A stretch of DNA of 64,000 nt from Maratus speciosus. Taxonomy: Eukaryota; Arthropoda; Arachnida; Araneae; Salticidae. The stretch covers positions 369,610,459 to 369,674,458 of the forward strand of contig OZ010793.1 of the NCBI GenBank assembly GCA_963932465.1. The letters run 5' to 3'. A program made the translations under genes and the position numbers. The notes under the pieces were generated by a model that was given only the letters and a program-made list of their open reading frames with translations, searched no databases and was not told the DNA's origin. This document shows, piece by piece, positions 11,123 to 21,816 of the stretch (the first letter of the stretch is position 1; each line of letters opens with the position of its first letter).

Positions 11123-11761
11123 TACAACAGAAAGCCGGCTATCCGAAAATCGGCTTAACCGAAATACCTTAAAATTCATTAAAATCTTTTTTAAATGTGA
11201 AAAATTTCATTGTCAACACTATTTTTATTGATGCCAAATGACACCTTTCAACATATTTTGATTTATGATTACTATTTTATTTGTAAGTTCGAAAGTGTCG
11301 GAATCAAAACAATTCCGAATCATTTTTAATACATTGAAGAGTTGTTTTAATACTTATTATCTCTAAAAATTAAAAGAAAAAGAAATAAAAATCAAAACTT
11401 TGAAAGGTGTTATTGGACACTGGTAGAAATAGTGTTAAAAAAGCATGTTATTTATGAAATAAATAAACAGAGTCCACTTACTTATTTTGTCCATTGCGTA
11501 ATTTCGGGCACTTTATTAGATAGACACGTACGACTCTTCATTTGTCATCCAAGGTGCTTTGAATACGGCACCACAACACTTTTATTACAGCGATGTTCTA
11601 AATCTCAATCACAGCTTTTCATGAAACAAGTTTTTACCATAAGTCTCCCGGTTATTCGACAATTCCTATGGAACCCCGGTTATCCGAAAATTCCCATTGA
11701 ACCCCGGTTAACCGAAAATGCTTTGGTCCCATGCTTTTCGGATAACTGGGGTTTTACTGTA
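11123..11761. mobile_element. Tigger/pogo-like MITE
   Basis: The right end read inward is TACAGTAAAACCCCAGTTAT then CCGAAAA; the left end is TACAACAGAAAGCCGGCTAT then CCGAAAA. TA borders and CAGTANAACC(C)CxGxTATCCG ends are typical of pogo/Tigger elements. The right end repeats the TTAxCCGAAAA word three times and the left end twice. There is no transposase. Confidence 0.7.
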
Positions 11762-11992
11762 TTGCCATAGAAAATTAATATCTTTCATTCTTTTCTGTAT
11801 ATTCTTCTCAAAGAATGTTTATTTTTTTTTTAGTTGTCAAAATATTTCTAAAATAAATGCTTAATTTAGTATTTTATGTGTTAAAATCTGACGAACTGCG
11901 AGTAAGATTTCAACACTTCACAAAAAATGAAATATACATTTTGGAAATATTTTGAGAACTAAGAAAAAAAGAGGCATATCCTTTAAGAAGAG

Positions 11993-12954
11993 TAGGGGAG
12001 ACCGGGGCTAGTTGGCTACAGGGGTAAGGAGGCGCAGTCCCCATAAATCGCCTGTTTGTGGATAGATTGTGCAACCTGTCACAGAGTACATTTTTTCTTG
12101 CGTTTTACAATCCTCATTGTAGTTTTGCAGCATTACCTACGTGCAGTGGACATTTATTACGATTTTTCTGTTTTTTGCGCTCATAAGTAATTTTTTGTTG
12201 CTTCATTCTTTTTCTAATTTCTAATACTTATCTTAGTAATTGCGATTTAACTTGTGCAATTTTTCTTAGTGTATGATTAACTGTACCTACCCCATATGTG
12301 ATTTACTTGGATTATTTATGCTTAGATGGTTACGTGTCCCTTTTGTGAAGAAATTTTTTATGGGGCTAGTAGGCGCATTGAACACGGGGCAAGTTGGCTC
12401 GGTGTCTGGTGTATGCTGGTAGCTTGAAAAACAGCAAACACTGAAAAAAGTGGTTGCAATGAAAGATTTTGGGCATACGGGGCTTGCCCAAACGGAGACA
12501 CTCGATTTTTTATTTGTGACAACTATAACTCTGATGATGTTATCGAGTAGGATAGAAGTTACTCAATGTTAATGTTTTATTCATTATTTTTATGTCTGTA
12601 TGATTTAGAATTTACATTGTATGGCTATAACGCCTTTGATTAAACCTACTGATAATAAGGAAATTGATTTCTCTTAACTGCGTGTCTTATTTAAATTTTT
12701 ATAAAGCGTGTGCCAACTTACCCCATAGGTATAGGCAATTTGCCCCGTGACGGGGTAAGTTGGCGCACAATTTTCCTTTTACTTTAGGCTTCTGCTAAAC
12801 ATAAACTACAAAAGCTACAAACTCAAAACTCCGGGTATTTATAGCCCAATGCCTGTTCTTTAAAAGTACAGTTATAGTTTCATAAAAAACTTAAACAAAA
12901 AATTAATAAAAATCAATAACTAAAAACTGCGCCTACTAGCCCCGGTCTCCCCTA
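11993..12954. mobile_element. TIR element, GGGGAGACCGGGGCTAGT ends
   Basis: Ends TAGGGGAGACCGGGGCTAGT and ACTAGCCCCGGTCTCCCCTA are inverted copies with TA at both sides. Inside, the words GGGGCAAGTTGGC and GTAAGTTGGCGC occur at about 12385, 12713 and 12750, so the subterminal motif is reiterated internally. No coding region. Target TA suggests the Tc1/mariner superfamily. Confidence 0.75.
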
Positions 12955-13074
12955 CACAGAAAAAAGGAATTAAAAATATTAATTTCCTTGTGAGATGTTT
13001 TAAAACAAGAATGCATTCCATGCCCATAATTTTAACATCAGCGAGGGTAATTTGAGATTTCACTGAACTAGCCT

Positions 13075-13507
13075 CTTAAGTCTGTTCTCAAATCCAAAAG
13101 ACCAACTTTATGACATAAGTTTTAATTTATTTTTGTTCGGAAATGCATTAAACTAGCAGGTGTTGTTGTTCAGAAACTATGTGATCGAACTGCGTTTTCC
13201 ATTTTTTTTTCGCAAACGCAATAGATCTTGCAGAAAATAGTGTCAAAGTGGGCGTTTTGAACCGAATTTCCGCGCGAAAGAAGAATAACCACTCAAGGAA
13301 GGGTGAAAATCGTCTTTTTCACGTGATCAAAACAGCTTATAACTCAATAGGTAATTTATTGATCCAAAAATGGAAAACGCAGTTCGGTTCTAAATCGCTT
13401 TCCTAGTCAGGCCTTCCAAATTTATATCTTTCCGTTAAAAAATGAATTTGTAAATGTGTCAAAACATTTTGCGCTTGTTGAGCATAGAAGTTGAGAACAG
13501 CCTTAAG
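13075..13507. mobile_element. MITE family A, full-length copy
   Basis: The ends read CTTAAGTCTGTTCTCAA and TTGAGAACAGCCTTAAG, an imperfect inverted pair. The interior matches 17590-18025 and the truncated copy at 1-335. AT-rich, non-coding. Its left end touches the right arm of the foldback 11036-13085. Confidence 0.7.
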
Positions 13508-14184
13508 TCACTTGAGTTAAGATTATTAAACAGATCTTTCAGTTCATAAGTTTTGATGCTTCTAAAACTATGTCTGTTTTCAATTTTTCTAGAAATTGGA
13601 GGATAAATTAACAGAAATTGTTTCGTGTTTTTCTAGAGTGGCATTGAAAATTTGATTGAAAATATGTTGGAGTTATGTGACTTAGGATGTTGTTTTAATT
13701 TACAACCTGCTTTAATCGATTTATTATTTTATGCGAGTTTTTTTAAACTAGAATTTTAAAAGGTATGTGTAATCGGATTTATCGTAGTTAATCTCTAATG
13801 CATTATAACAGTGTACGATTTTTTCTGAGGTTGAAAGAGAATTTTACAGCATAGAATTGAATAACTTAATTTTTGGTGACAGAATGATTTAGAAATTATG
13901 GCAAAGCCACCAGGTAATTTGGATACATAAGTAAAATGCTTTTTTTGAGGGGATGGGGATGCTTAAATGATTAATAAATATATTCGAGGACTAAGAATGA
14001 AAAATGCTAAAAGAGCCAAAAAATCGAAAATCTTATTTATTTATTTATTTATTTATTTACGAAAAAATGTCTTAAGTGCTAAGCTTAACAAACAGGAGAA
14101 CGCTTGAAGTGGTATTCCTAGTAGTAATAATTCAAACAAATCGGAAATTGTACATCAAACGTGGCAAATGAAATGCTTTCCCCT
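13508..14184. other. AT-rich DNA with a TTTA microsatellite
   Basis: A (TTTA)n run of about 27 bases lies at 14033-14059. Near 14130-14170 a segment GTACATCAAACGTGGCAAATG matches the left ends of the repeats at 29142 and 49118. No gene. Confidence 0.5.
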
Positions 14185-14250
14185 TCTTTTTTTTTCGCTC
14201 TCTTGAAAAATTTCCTCTTTTGGACTTCCAGCGTTTTCCATTTTTAGTCC
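14185..14250. repeat. Inverted repeat arm, pair with 16338-16404
   Basis: CGCTCTCTTGAAAAATTTCC through CAGCGTTTTCCATTTTTAG is mirrored almost exactly at 16338-16404. The arms lie about 2.1 kb apart and could bound an element or be two opposed solo copies. A scrap of the same sequence (AGAGTTTTCCATTTGTAGTC) lies at 17330-17350. Confidence 0.7.
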
Positions 14251-16337
14251 TCATTTCACTAATTCAAAGAACTAATTTCTCAAGAAAATTAAAAAGGCTT
14301 CAGATAAATAATTTTATTTATATTGCATGGTTTGTTTTAATATCGTAACAAAGAACCATTTTCACATTCTATGTTTCAACAATTTATAAAAATTACAACA
14401 ATTTTAACAAACACTTAAAAATTCATGAAAACTGGCTATGACACTCCTAAACGAAGCAGATATCTAATTATATCGTTTTTGAGACTATCTTTTGAAAATT
14501 TGTTATTTTGAATTACGTTACTTTGAATTGCGTAACTTTGTGACATATCTTTCGACGCTGTCGACTCGAAAGGAGGCTATGACACAGTTTTTACTAAAAC
14601 AACAATATATTGATAACAAGAAGCAGAAAATGAGCAGTGGAGCGGGTAGATTTAATGCAAATGAAGAAAAATAAGCTAGCTTTAGGAAAAACTGTGAGGG
14701 GGAAATCCTTTCCCAAAGCCTGTTAAATTTAACTCAGCTGCAAATGATCTCACCATTTGTTCCACAGGAGTTAAGGAATTCCCTTTAGAAGATGCATATA
14801 AGCCCGTGGATTCCGAAGGCTCTTTGATCAAGTAGAAAGCTCAGCTTCTATCAAATTTGCGAAAACTCACGACTGCCGAAGACTGTCAAACCACTGATAG
14901 GAAACTCCACTTGAAGTCAGCACGTGGTTCAAATTTCACGAGACAATTCAAAAACCGGAGAGCGAGATGCATTCCAAATCCTATGATTCCATCTGCTATC
15001 GTACTATATAAGTATAGCTACTACGCAAACACAGTTACTTATTTAATATATTACTGTACAAATAACCGCGACAACCAGGTTCCAAAAGATAATTCCCCAC
15101 AAATCTTTGGATTCAGGACACAACGATTATACGCAAATTTTCAAAACTCACTCATCCACTCATACCAGAAAATGTCAGCAGTAACCTTTGCTTAATTTAA
15201 TGCAGACATTTTATGATTGTATAAAGATAAATTTTTCTTTAGGAATTTTCGGTACGTATTGAAAATTTCGGAATAAAAATGGAGGTCAGACTGGCCTCCC
15301 ACCATAGCTAAGACTAGCTAGGCAAAACTTAAGTTAGTGGGTATATTTTATTTTTTATTTTATAATTGATTTAATATGTTGTTTAAGATGAAAGCATTAA
15401 GACAGACTAGGTGGCAATGACTATTCTTAGAGCCAAAATGTAAAAATGGTGTTTCTCTGTAACGTATTCTTTATTTCCAAAAGAAAGCTTTATTAAAATG
15501 AATGCTCATCTTCAAACTATTTTTGTAAAATAACGAACTTATATTTTCTTTTAATGACCAAATTTAAATAAACATGCATAAAAAATTAATTTAAAAATAC
15601 AAGGGATATTTTTAAATAAAACGTTTTGTAATTTGATTTAAAATTTCGATTAAAGATCTTTATTGCTGTTCACTTAAACTCCAAATTTCTAACTAAATAT
15701 ATATCATATTAACATTAAAACGCTGTCTTTTCTTGCACCCATTTTCTTCAACCGCATATAAAGAGAATATTCTCCATAAGATGTTTTAATTTTTACTGCA
15801 AACAGTTATTTTCTGGATATTAATAAAGAACGTTTTCTCGAACTTTCACGCGAAAATCTAATTATTCTCAAGTGGAATAACGCTGAAAAGCTACAACTTG
15901 AGGAATTCTGCTATAAATTGAGCATTACAAACTAGGAAGGCATCGGACTGCATCAGAAAAGATTGTAATTGGATTATAACTAAGACTTTTTTTTGTTCGT
16001 TTTCACGAGCTCGTAGAAAGAGGGAGCTTGTTGAAATTGTAATTTGGAATTTTTGTACTATCTATGTGTCGGCATATACATTCAAAAAAGGATTTTTTTT
16101 TTAAGCTTCATCTAAAATAAATGATAAAATAATTATATTAAAATTACACAGTAAAACATGTAAAACTGGAGACGTGAGAGCCGAATTTTTTTTTTTCGTT
16201 TTAGACACGTTTCTGCCAGGTATAACTGTCACAAACGCAAATAGCCAAAATCCGAGACATTAGCCAAAATTTAAAAAAATAATAAAAATATGACTAGAAA
16301 ATGAAGATGAACGTGTTTTATACATTCCATTGTTGAA
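14251..16337. other. Two kilobases without a recognisable gene
   Basis: AT-rich DNA between the two inverted arms. Frames of 60 and 112 codons at 14492-14674 and 14857-15195 have low-complexity composition and no motif that I recognise. The stretch 14690-15000 is less AT-rich and could be a heavily decayed coding relic, but no family is evident. Confidence 0.35.
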
Positions 16338-16404
16338 GGCTAAAAATAGAAAACGCTGAAAGTCCAAAAGAGGAAATTTTTCAAGAGAGCGAAAAAAAGA
16401 AAAA
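16338..16404. repeat. Inverted repeat arm, pair with 14185-14250
   Basis: Reverse complement of 14185-14250 with a few differences. Confidence 0.7.
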
Positions 16405-16648
16405 TTCCTATTTCTGGTACTTACAGAATTTTCCACTCCGCTCCTTTTGGGCTCTTAGTTCAACACTTTAAAATGTAAGGTACCTAGCTTCCTTTCGTTT
16501 ACTGTTTAAATACCTAATATTATCATTCGTAAACATTTCTTTTATTTATTTACTTAACATTTTTCACCGTACTTAAAAATATCCCATTGATGTAAACAAT
16601 AACAACATGAGCAAGTTATGTAATGGCCACCAGCATCTTATCAACTGC

Positions 16649-16747
16649 CAGCGTTCTCCACTTCACTTCGTGTGGCACATTCAGCGTTCTCCACTCCACT
16701 TCGTGTGGCACATTCAACGTTCTCCACTCCACTTCGTGTGGCACATT
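16649..16747. repeat. 33-bp tandem repeat, three units
   Basis: Units 16649-16681, 16682-16714 and 16715-16747 each read CAGCGTTCTCCACT..TTCGTGTGGCACATT with only one or two changes. Because 33 is a multiple of three, the plus strand gives the peptide RSPLHFVWHIQ repeated three times in frame. It lies just upstream of the BEL/Pao gag relic, so it may belong to that element's leader or be a local minisatellite. Confidence 0.9.
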
Positions 16748-16872
16748 CAACCAGCGACATTTTTCTACTCCTTTTTGAACTATTTCTACTTGGGTTGGTA
16801 CTTCAAGGGTTCTCCTGTTCAACTGACCATTTCAACTGACTATGATACTAATAATTCTAAACGAAAGTTTAC

Positions 16873-17270
16873 TTGCCCAAGTTGGAATTTCGCCAATCTG
16901 ATGGTAATTTAAAAGAATAGTTGCCATTCTGGAGTCAGTTTGAACAGATTCACAATGATCAGGATATTGCGCAAGAAAATAAATGCCGGTATTTGATTCA
17001 AGCAAATGTCACTGTATCTAGAGCGCGAGAAGTTGTTGATAGTTATCCGCCAACTGGCGATAACTATGCCAAAGCTATAGAGAGTCTTAAGGCTCGTTTC
17101 GGTAGGGAAGATCTTTTGGTTGATGTATATGTTAGAGAATTATTAAAATTAATTATATCTGTGCAATCAAAAGGAAATTTTTCTATTACATAGTTGTATG
17201 ATAAACTTGAGTCGTATTTATGAGCTCTTGAGACGTTAGGAGTCACAGTCTGTATGTTAAGCTTGGCATT
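16873..17270 (+). pseudogene. BEL/Pao retrotransposon gag-like relic (DUF1759 region)
   Basis: One plus-strand frame reads LPKLEFRQSDGNLKE, a stop, LPFWSQFEQIHND, YLIQANVTVSRAREVVDSYP, PTGDNYAKAIESLKARFGRE and LLVDVYVRELLKL, then after a stop LYDKLESYL and ALETLGVTV. This is the order of the DUF1759 domain at the start of BEL/Pao polyproteins, with the FWSQF, LIQA and RFGR motifs kept. Three in-frame stops (near 16918, 17191 and 17221) kill it. The protein would be structural (capsid-like) in an LTR retrotransposon. LTRs, protease, RT and integrase were not found nearby. Spider genomes carry many close relatives by recall. Confidence 0.85.
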
Positions 17271-17589
17271 TAAGAAATCTTTTCGTAAAAAAAGAAAAAA
17301 AAAATATTTTCGATTTTTTTTTGTGTTTTTAGAGTTTTCCATTTGTAGTCCTCAGTGTACGTGAGATAAACACACAACATTTACCTTAAAAATACCTGGC
17401 CATTTTATGAAATTTTGCGTAATTTTGAGGTTTTGCAAATCATTTAGTTGGATCTGGCAATTAATATTTCCGTTAAAAAAAAAAATCTTTCCGAAATGTT
17501 CGGAAAACGAAGTTTGTTCTCTTTTTTCTTAGGTATCGGTTAAGAAAAATTCATAATAAGCGCATCCTCGTGATCCGCCTGAGTTCGGT
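17271..17589. other. AT-rich, no gene
   Basis: Poly-A-rich tracts and a scrap of the 14185 repeat. Nothing else was recognised. Confidence 0.35.
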
Positions 17590-17859
17590 AAGCTGTTCTC
17601 AAATCCAAAAGGGCAACTTTGTGACACAAGTTTCATTTAATTTTTACTCGGAAACGCATTAATTTAGCAGGTGTTCATTCAAAAACTATGTAATAGAAAG
17701 AGTTTTCCATTTTTTGGTGAACGTGAAATATCTTTCCAAAAATACCGTTAAAGTTGGCGTTTTGAACCGAATTTCTGGACGAAAGGATAAAAAGCAGCCA
17801 GGGAGAATAGAAAAACTGGTTGTCACGTGATCCAAAATCTTTTATATCTCGATAAATAG

Positions 17860-17894
<35 letters not shown>

Positions 17895-18025
17895 AAAACT
17901 CATTTCGATTCCAAATCACTTCAATAGTAAGAACTGACAATTTTGTGCCTTTATGTTTAAAAAGGTGTTAGTAAATGTGTCAGAAAGTTTCGGGCTTGTT
18001 GAACACTGTACTTGAGAACCGCCTT
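17590..18025. mobile_element. MITE family A, second copy with TA microsatellite
   Basis: Begins AAGCTGTTCTCAAATCC and ends CTTGAGAACCGCCTT, inverted to each other. The interior matches 13075-13507 word for word in order (GTTGGCGTTTTGAACCGAAT, TCACGTGATC). A (TA)n run at 17861-17891 has expanded inside. Confidence 0.7.
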
Positions 18026-18602
18026 AAAACTTTCACAGTTGATTTTGTAGTCGAATTTTTAAAATATCAGGTTTAAGTATAAGATTCTTCATTTTCTCCA
18101 TTTTGTCATAGAAATGTCAGAATTCTGACTTCAGATTCTCTACCCTTATCTACCTCTTCCTGACTAACCACATAAACTTACCCAATATCAAGTCATTGCG
18201 ACGGCTTTTGCAAGCTTTACATCCATGTCCACGAAAACACGCCTTTCATCCCAGTCTGAGATGGTGAAATGTTTCAGGGAATTCGCAGGATTTCCACAAA
18301 GACAACTTCCGTTTTCGCACGATTTACCATATGACTATTTGCAAAGGCTTAAAAAAATAATCCGCGTCTTATCTCGGATTTGAACTCGAAAATCTGCGAT
18401 TTACTGACTGCTGTACTATCGCGAAGCAAGAATATCCAAATCAATAACTATTCCCTCTACTGTACCGATTATTTAATTAAAAATCTCCGTATTCAGTAAC
18501 GTGTACATTGTACAAATAAGTTTTAAAGTGTTTTAGGACGCATTTTCAAGGAGTACATTGCAAAAAAAGACCAGCGAAAGGATAGTTGTAATTTAGAAAT
18601 CT
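18026..18602. other. No gene besides a tRNA-like scrap
   Basis: Moderate-AT sequence between the MITE and the Tc1 relic. No coding motif. Confidence 0.3.
18361..18430 (-). repeat. tRNA-derived SINE-like scrap
   Basis: The minus strand has TAGTACAGCAGTCAG, an A-box-like word, followed by CGAGTTCAAATCC, a good B-box, at the tRNA spacing. The acceptor and anticodon stems do not fold well. This favours a decayed SINE head or tRNA pseudogene over a working tRNA. Confidence 0.35.
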
Positions 18603-18861
18603 ACTCAAATTGCCCGAGCATCTCACGTTGTGTCCTCAGTTTCCTGATCTCAACATCATTGAACCTTTGTGGGGTTTTTTTAGAGAACAAAGTCCATGCT
18701 CGGTTTTCAACTCCACGCCCACTAGCTGAAATCGAGTCGAGACCGCTCTGCTTGAGGAATGGCTGCGAATTCCCTTAAACTTTGTGCACGATCTTTATTT
18801 GGCAATCCCACATCGGATACATGCTGTAAGTCTGGCTAATGATGGCCCAATTCCTTACTAA
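18603..18861 (+). pseudogene. Tc1-like transposase, C-terminal fragment
   Basis: The plus strand reads QFPDLNIIEPLWG, where the glutamate is the third catalytic acid of the DDE triad, then after a frameshift RPLAEIES, EEW-like sequence, and finally HAVSLANDGPIPY-stop in a third frame. This is the usual tail of Tc1 transposases with R-x-x-A-V-x-x-A-x-G-G-P-T-P-Y-like ending. Only the last 80 or so residues survive, with at least two frameshifts. It is not contiguous with the fragments at 346-1010. Confidence 0.72.
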
Positions 18862-19238
18862 TAGGAATTTTGCATTATTTCACAGGTGTTCCTATTATTT
18901 TATATCAATAGATAAATAATAGAAAATCGGCTCTCACCATTACAATTTGAACCTCATAACCGTTCCAATGATTTTGAGAAACACATGGAATGATTTGTAT
19001 AAATACAGTTAACAAGTTCCAGTTATTTAAAATAAATTGTAAAATAACTAAAGAGATAATCTATAAATAAATATAATCAATTATAAAAACTATTTTTAAA
19101 ATGTAAAATTTATTAACAACCAAATAATGCACTGTATATGAGGTACATGTACTAAATAAGGCTACGTTAAGATTTAAGATCACGATAAACTGTATTATAC
19201 CAGAATTAAAATTTTAAATGTTGTTGGATGTAATATTT
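18862..19238. other. AT-rich, no gene
   Basis: Contains a 40-bp segment (AACTAAAGAGATAATCTATA and following) that recurs at 23697-23740. Nothing else. Confidence 0.35.
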
Positions 19239-21700
19239 ACTAGCGGGCATGACCGAGCTAAGCTCGGTCAAAATTAGCCTTGTGGTCAATTCGATATTTC
19301 ATTCTTACTGTATAATTCTTGCTGTTTAGATAAAATTGGCATGATCCTAAGCCAAAGGGCCCACTGACCGAAATTTTGCGAACACATAACCCAACCACTG
19401 CTCTTCTCTAACCCTAAAACGATAGAATACAAAATTTAGTCAAAATCGCTTAAGTCATTTTATAGATAAAATTAGCTTTACGCACGGTAACCCAAAAAGG
19501 ACATGCTAAACTAAATTTATCGAACATCTGACCTATCCCAATGGTCTTTTCGTGCTAGGAAACGGTGTAATAAGAAATTTTGTCAAAATCGTTTGAGCCA
19601 TTTTTTAGATAAAATTAGCTAAACCTTGACCCATAGTGACCCAAAATGACTGGTTAATCGAATTTTCTTGAGCATGCGACCTAGACCAATGGTCTTCTCG
19701 AACCCGAAAACGATAGAAAACAAAATTTAATTAAAATCATTACAGCTTTTTTCTAGATAAAATTAATTTTACCCACAGTGACCCAAAAATGACCCATTAA
19801 TTGAATTTTCTCGAACATGTGACCTAACCCAATGATCTTCTCGTGCCCAGAAACAATCTAATACAAAATTTTGTCAAAATCGTTTGAGCCTTTTTTTAAG
19901 ATATAATTAGCTTGACCCACAATAGCCCAAAAATGACCCAATAATCGAATTTTTCCGAACATGTGACTTAGCTCAATGGTATTCTCATGTTCAGAAACGA
20001 TATACTACAAAATTTTGCCATAATGTTTTGAGCCATTATTTTAGATACACTTAGCTTGACCCACAGTGACCCAAAAAATGAACCACTAATTGAATTTTCT
20101 CGAACATATGACTTAGCCCAGTGGTTTTCTCATGCCCAGGAACTGTATAATACAAAATTTTGACAAAATCGTTTGAGTAGTTTTTTTAGATACAAATAGC
20201 TTTAGCCACAGTGACCCAAAAATGACCCCCTGATCGATTTTTCTCGAACTTGTGACATAGCCCAATGGTCATCTCATGCCCGGAAACGGTATATTACAGA
20301 ATTTTGTCAAAATGTTTTGGGCCTTTTTTAGATTCAATTAGCTTGACCCGGACCCATTGTGATCCAAAACGACCCACTAATCAAATTTTCTTGAACATGC
20401 GACCGTGCTCAATGATATTCTCGCTCCCGAAAACGATAAAATACAAAATTTCGTTAAAATCGTTTGAGCCGTTTTCTAGATAAACTTTGCTTGACTCACT
20501 GTGACCCAAAATGACCCACTAATCAAATTTTCTTGAACATGCGACCAAGCCCAATGGTATTCTCGCGCCCGAAAACAATAAAATACAAAATTTCGTCAAA
20601 ATCGTTTGAGTCGTTTTCTAGATAAACTTTGCTTGACCCATAGTGACCCAAAAGTGACCCTCTAATCGAATTTTCTCTAATATGCGACTTAGCGCATTGG
20701 TCTTCTCGTAATCCGAAACGACAGAATACAAAATTTAGTCAAAATCGTTAGAGCCGTTTTTTTAGATAAAATTGGCTTGACCAAAAATGACCCACTAATC
20801 GACATTTTTCGAACACGTGACCTAGCCAAATAGTTTCGTCGTGCCGAAAAACGGTTGAATATAAAATTTAATCAAAATCGATTGATCCGTTTTTAGATAT
20901 ATTTAGCTTGACCTTGAGCCATTTGACCCAAAATGACCCACTAATCGATTTTTCTCGTACATGTGACTTAGTCCAATGGTCATTTCATGCCCGGAAACGG
21001 TATATTACAAAATTTTGTCAAAATGTTTTAGGCCTTTTTTTGGATTCAATTAGCTTGACCCTTACCCATTGGGGTCCAAAATGACCCACTAATCGAATTT
21101 TCTTGAACATGCGATCAAGCCCAATGGTATTCTCGTGCCCGAAAACGATAGAATACAAGATTTCATCAAAATCGTTTGAGCCGTGTTTTAGATAAACTTT
21201 GCTTGACCCACAGTGATCCAAAAATGACCCACGAATCGAATTTTCTTTAATATGTGACTTATCCCATTGGTCTTCTCTTAATCGAAAACGACAAAATGCA
21301 AAATTTAGTCCAAATCGTTAGAGCCGTTTTTTAGATAAATTTGGCTTGGCCCATAGTGACCCAAAAATGACCCACTAATCGAAATTTCTCGAACATATGA
21401 CCTAGCCCATTAGTTTTTTCGTGCCGAAAAACGGTTGGATATAAAATTTAGTGAAAATCGAGTGAGCCGTTTTTTAGATATAATTAGCTTGACCTTGACC
21501 CATTATGACCCAAAATAACCCGCTAATCGAATTTTCTCGAACACGTGACCTAGCCCAATGGTCTTATAGTGCCCGAAAATGGTAAAATGCAAAATTTCGT
21601 CAATATCGTTAGAGCCGTTTGTAAGATAAGATTTACATACACACACACACACACATACACACATACATACATACACAATTTTTGCTCGCATTATAGTATA
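19239..21700 (-). mobile_element. Helitron-like (HINE) element with ~144-bp central repeats
   Basis: Read on the minus strand the 3' end is GACCGAGCT-t-AGCTCGGTC, a perfect 9-bp hairpin at 19251-19269, followed by ATGCCCGCTAGT ending at 19239. A hairpin about ten bases before a CTAG/CTRR terminus is the Helitron 3' signature. The body is a tandem array and the 5' side runs into a TG/TA microsatellite at about 21637-21680. Central tandem repeats with no helicase fit Helentron-associated non-autonomous elements. The exact 5' end was not located. Confidence 0.6.
19340..21625. repeat. Tandem array, about 15 units of ~144 bp
   Basis: The word GTGACCCAAAAATGACCCAC or a near variant recurs about every 140-150 bases: near 19486, 19627, 19778, 19922, 20063, 20210, 20355, 20500, 20642, 20783, 20928, 21072, 21212, 21355 and 21505. 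Each unit also has TCGAATTTTCTCGAACATG, CCCAATGGTCTTCTCGTGCC and AAAATCGTTTGAGCCG. The units at about 20265-20640 and 20985-21330 look like copies of a two- to three-unit block, pointing to higher-order expansion. The frames of 67-72 codons here are repeat products. Confidence 0.9.
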
Positions 21701-21816
21701 AGATACATATTTATACATATTTGTACAATACTAAGTCATGAATACTCTTGTCGTTATTTAATTATGGTCAGGAGAGTTCAAAGCAAAAGATGACTTTAAA
21801 GTGGCCTTATTAGGAC

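Larger units (their letters stand above)
11036..13085. repeat. Old foldback element split by two TIR insertions
   Basis: The outer arms at about 11040-11122 and 12985-13085 are inverted copies (GAGATCTCAAATTGCC..TTCGCTAATGTT and the matching right arm, then GAATGCATTCTT). They continue inside the two insertions as 11762-11885 and 11890-11992, which pair through GTCAAAATATTTCTAAAAT and TTTGGAAATATTTTGAGAAC. So one palindrome centred near 11.89 kb has received one TIR element in each arm. Confidence 0.6.

Noticed and set aside
14857..15195. 112-codon frame in a less AT-rich patch
   Set aside because: No domain recognised and no continuation on either side; kept as unassigned sequence.
18361..18430. 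Working tRNA gene
   Set aside because: Boxes are present but the acceptor and anticodon stems do not pair.
19340..21625. Possible CRISPR-like array
   Set aside because: The units are tandem and diverged over their whole length without spacers, and the setting is eukaryotic.
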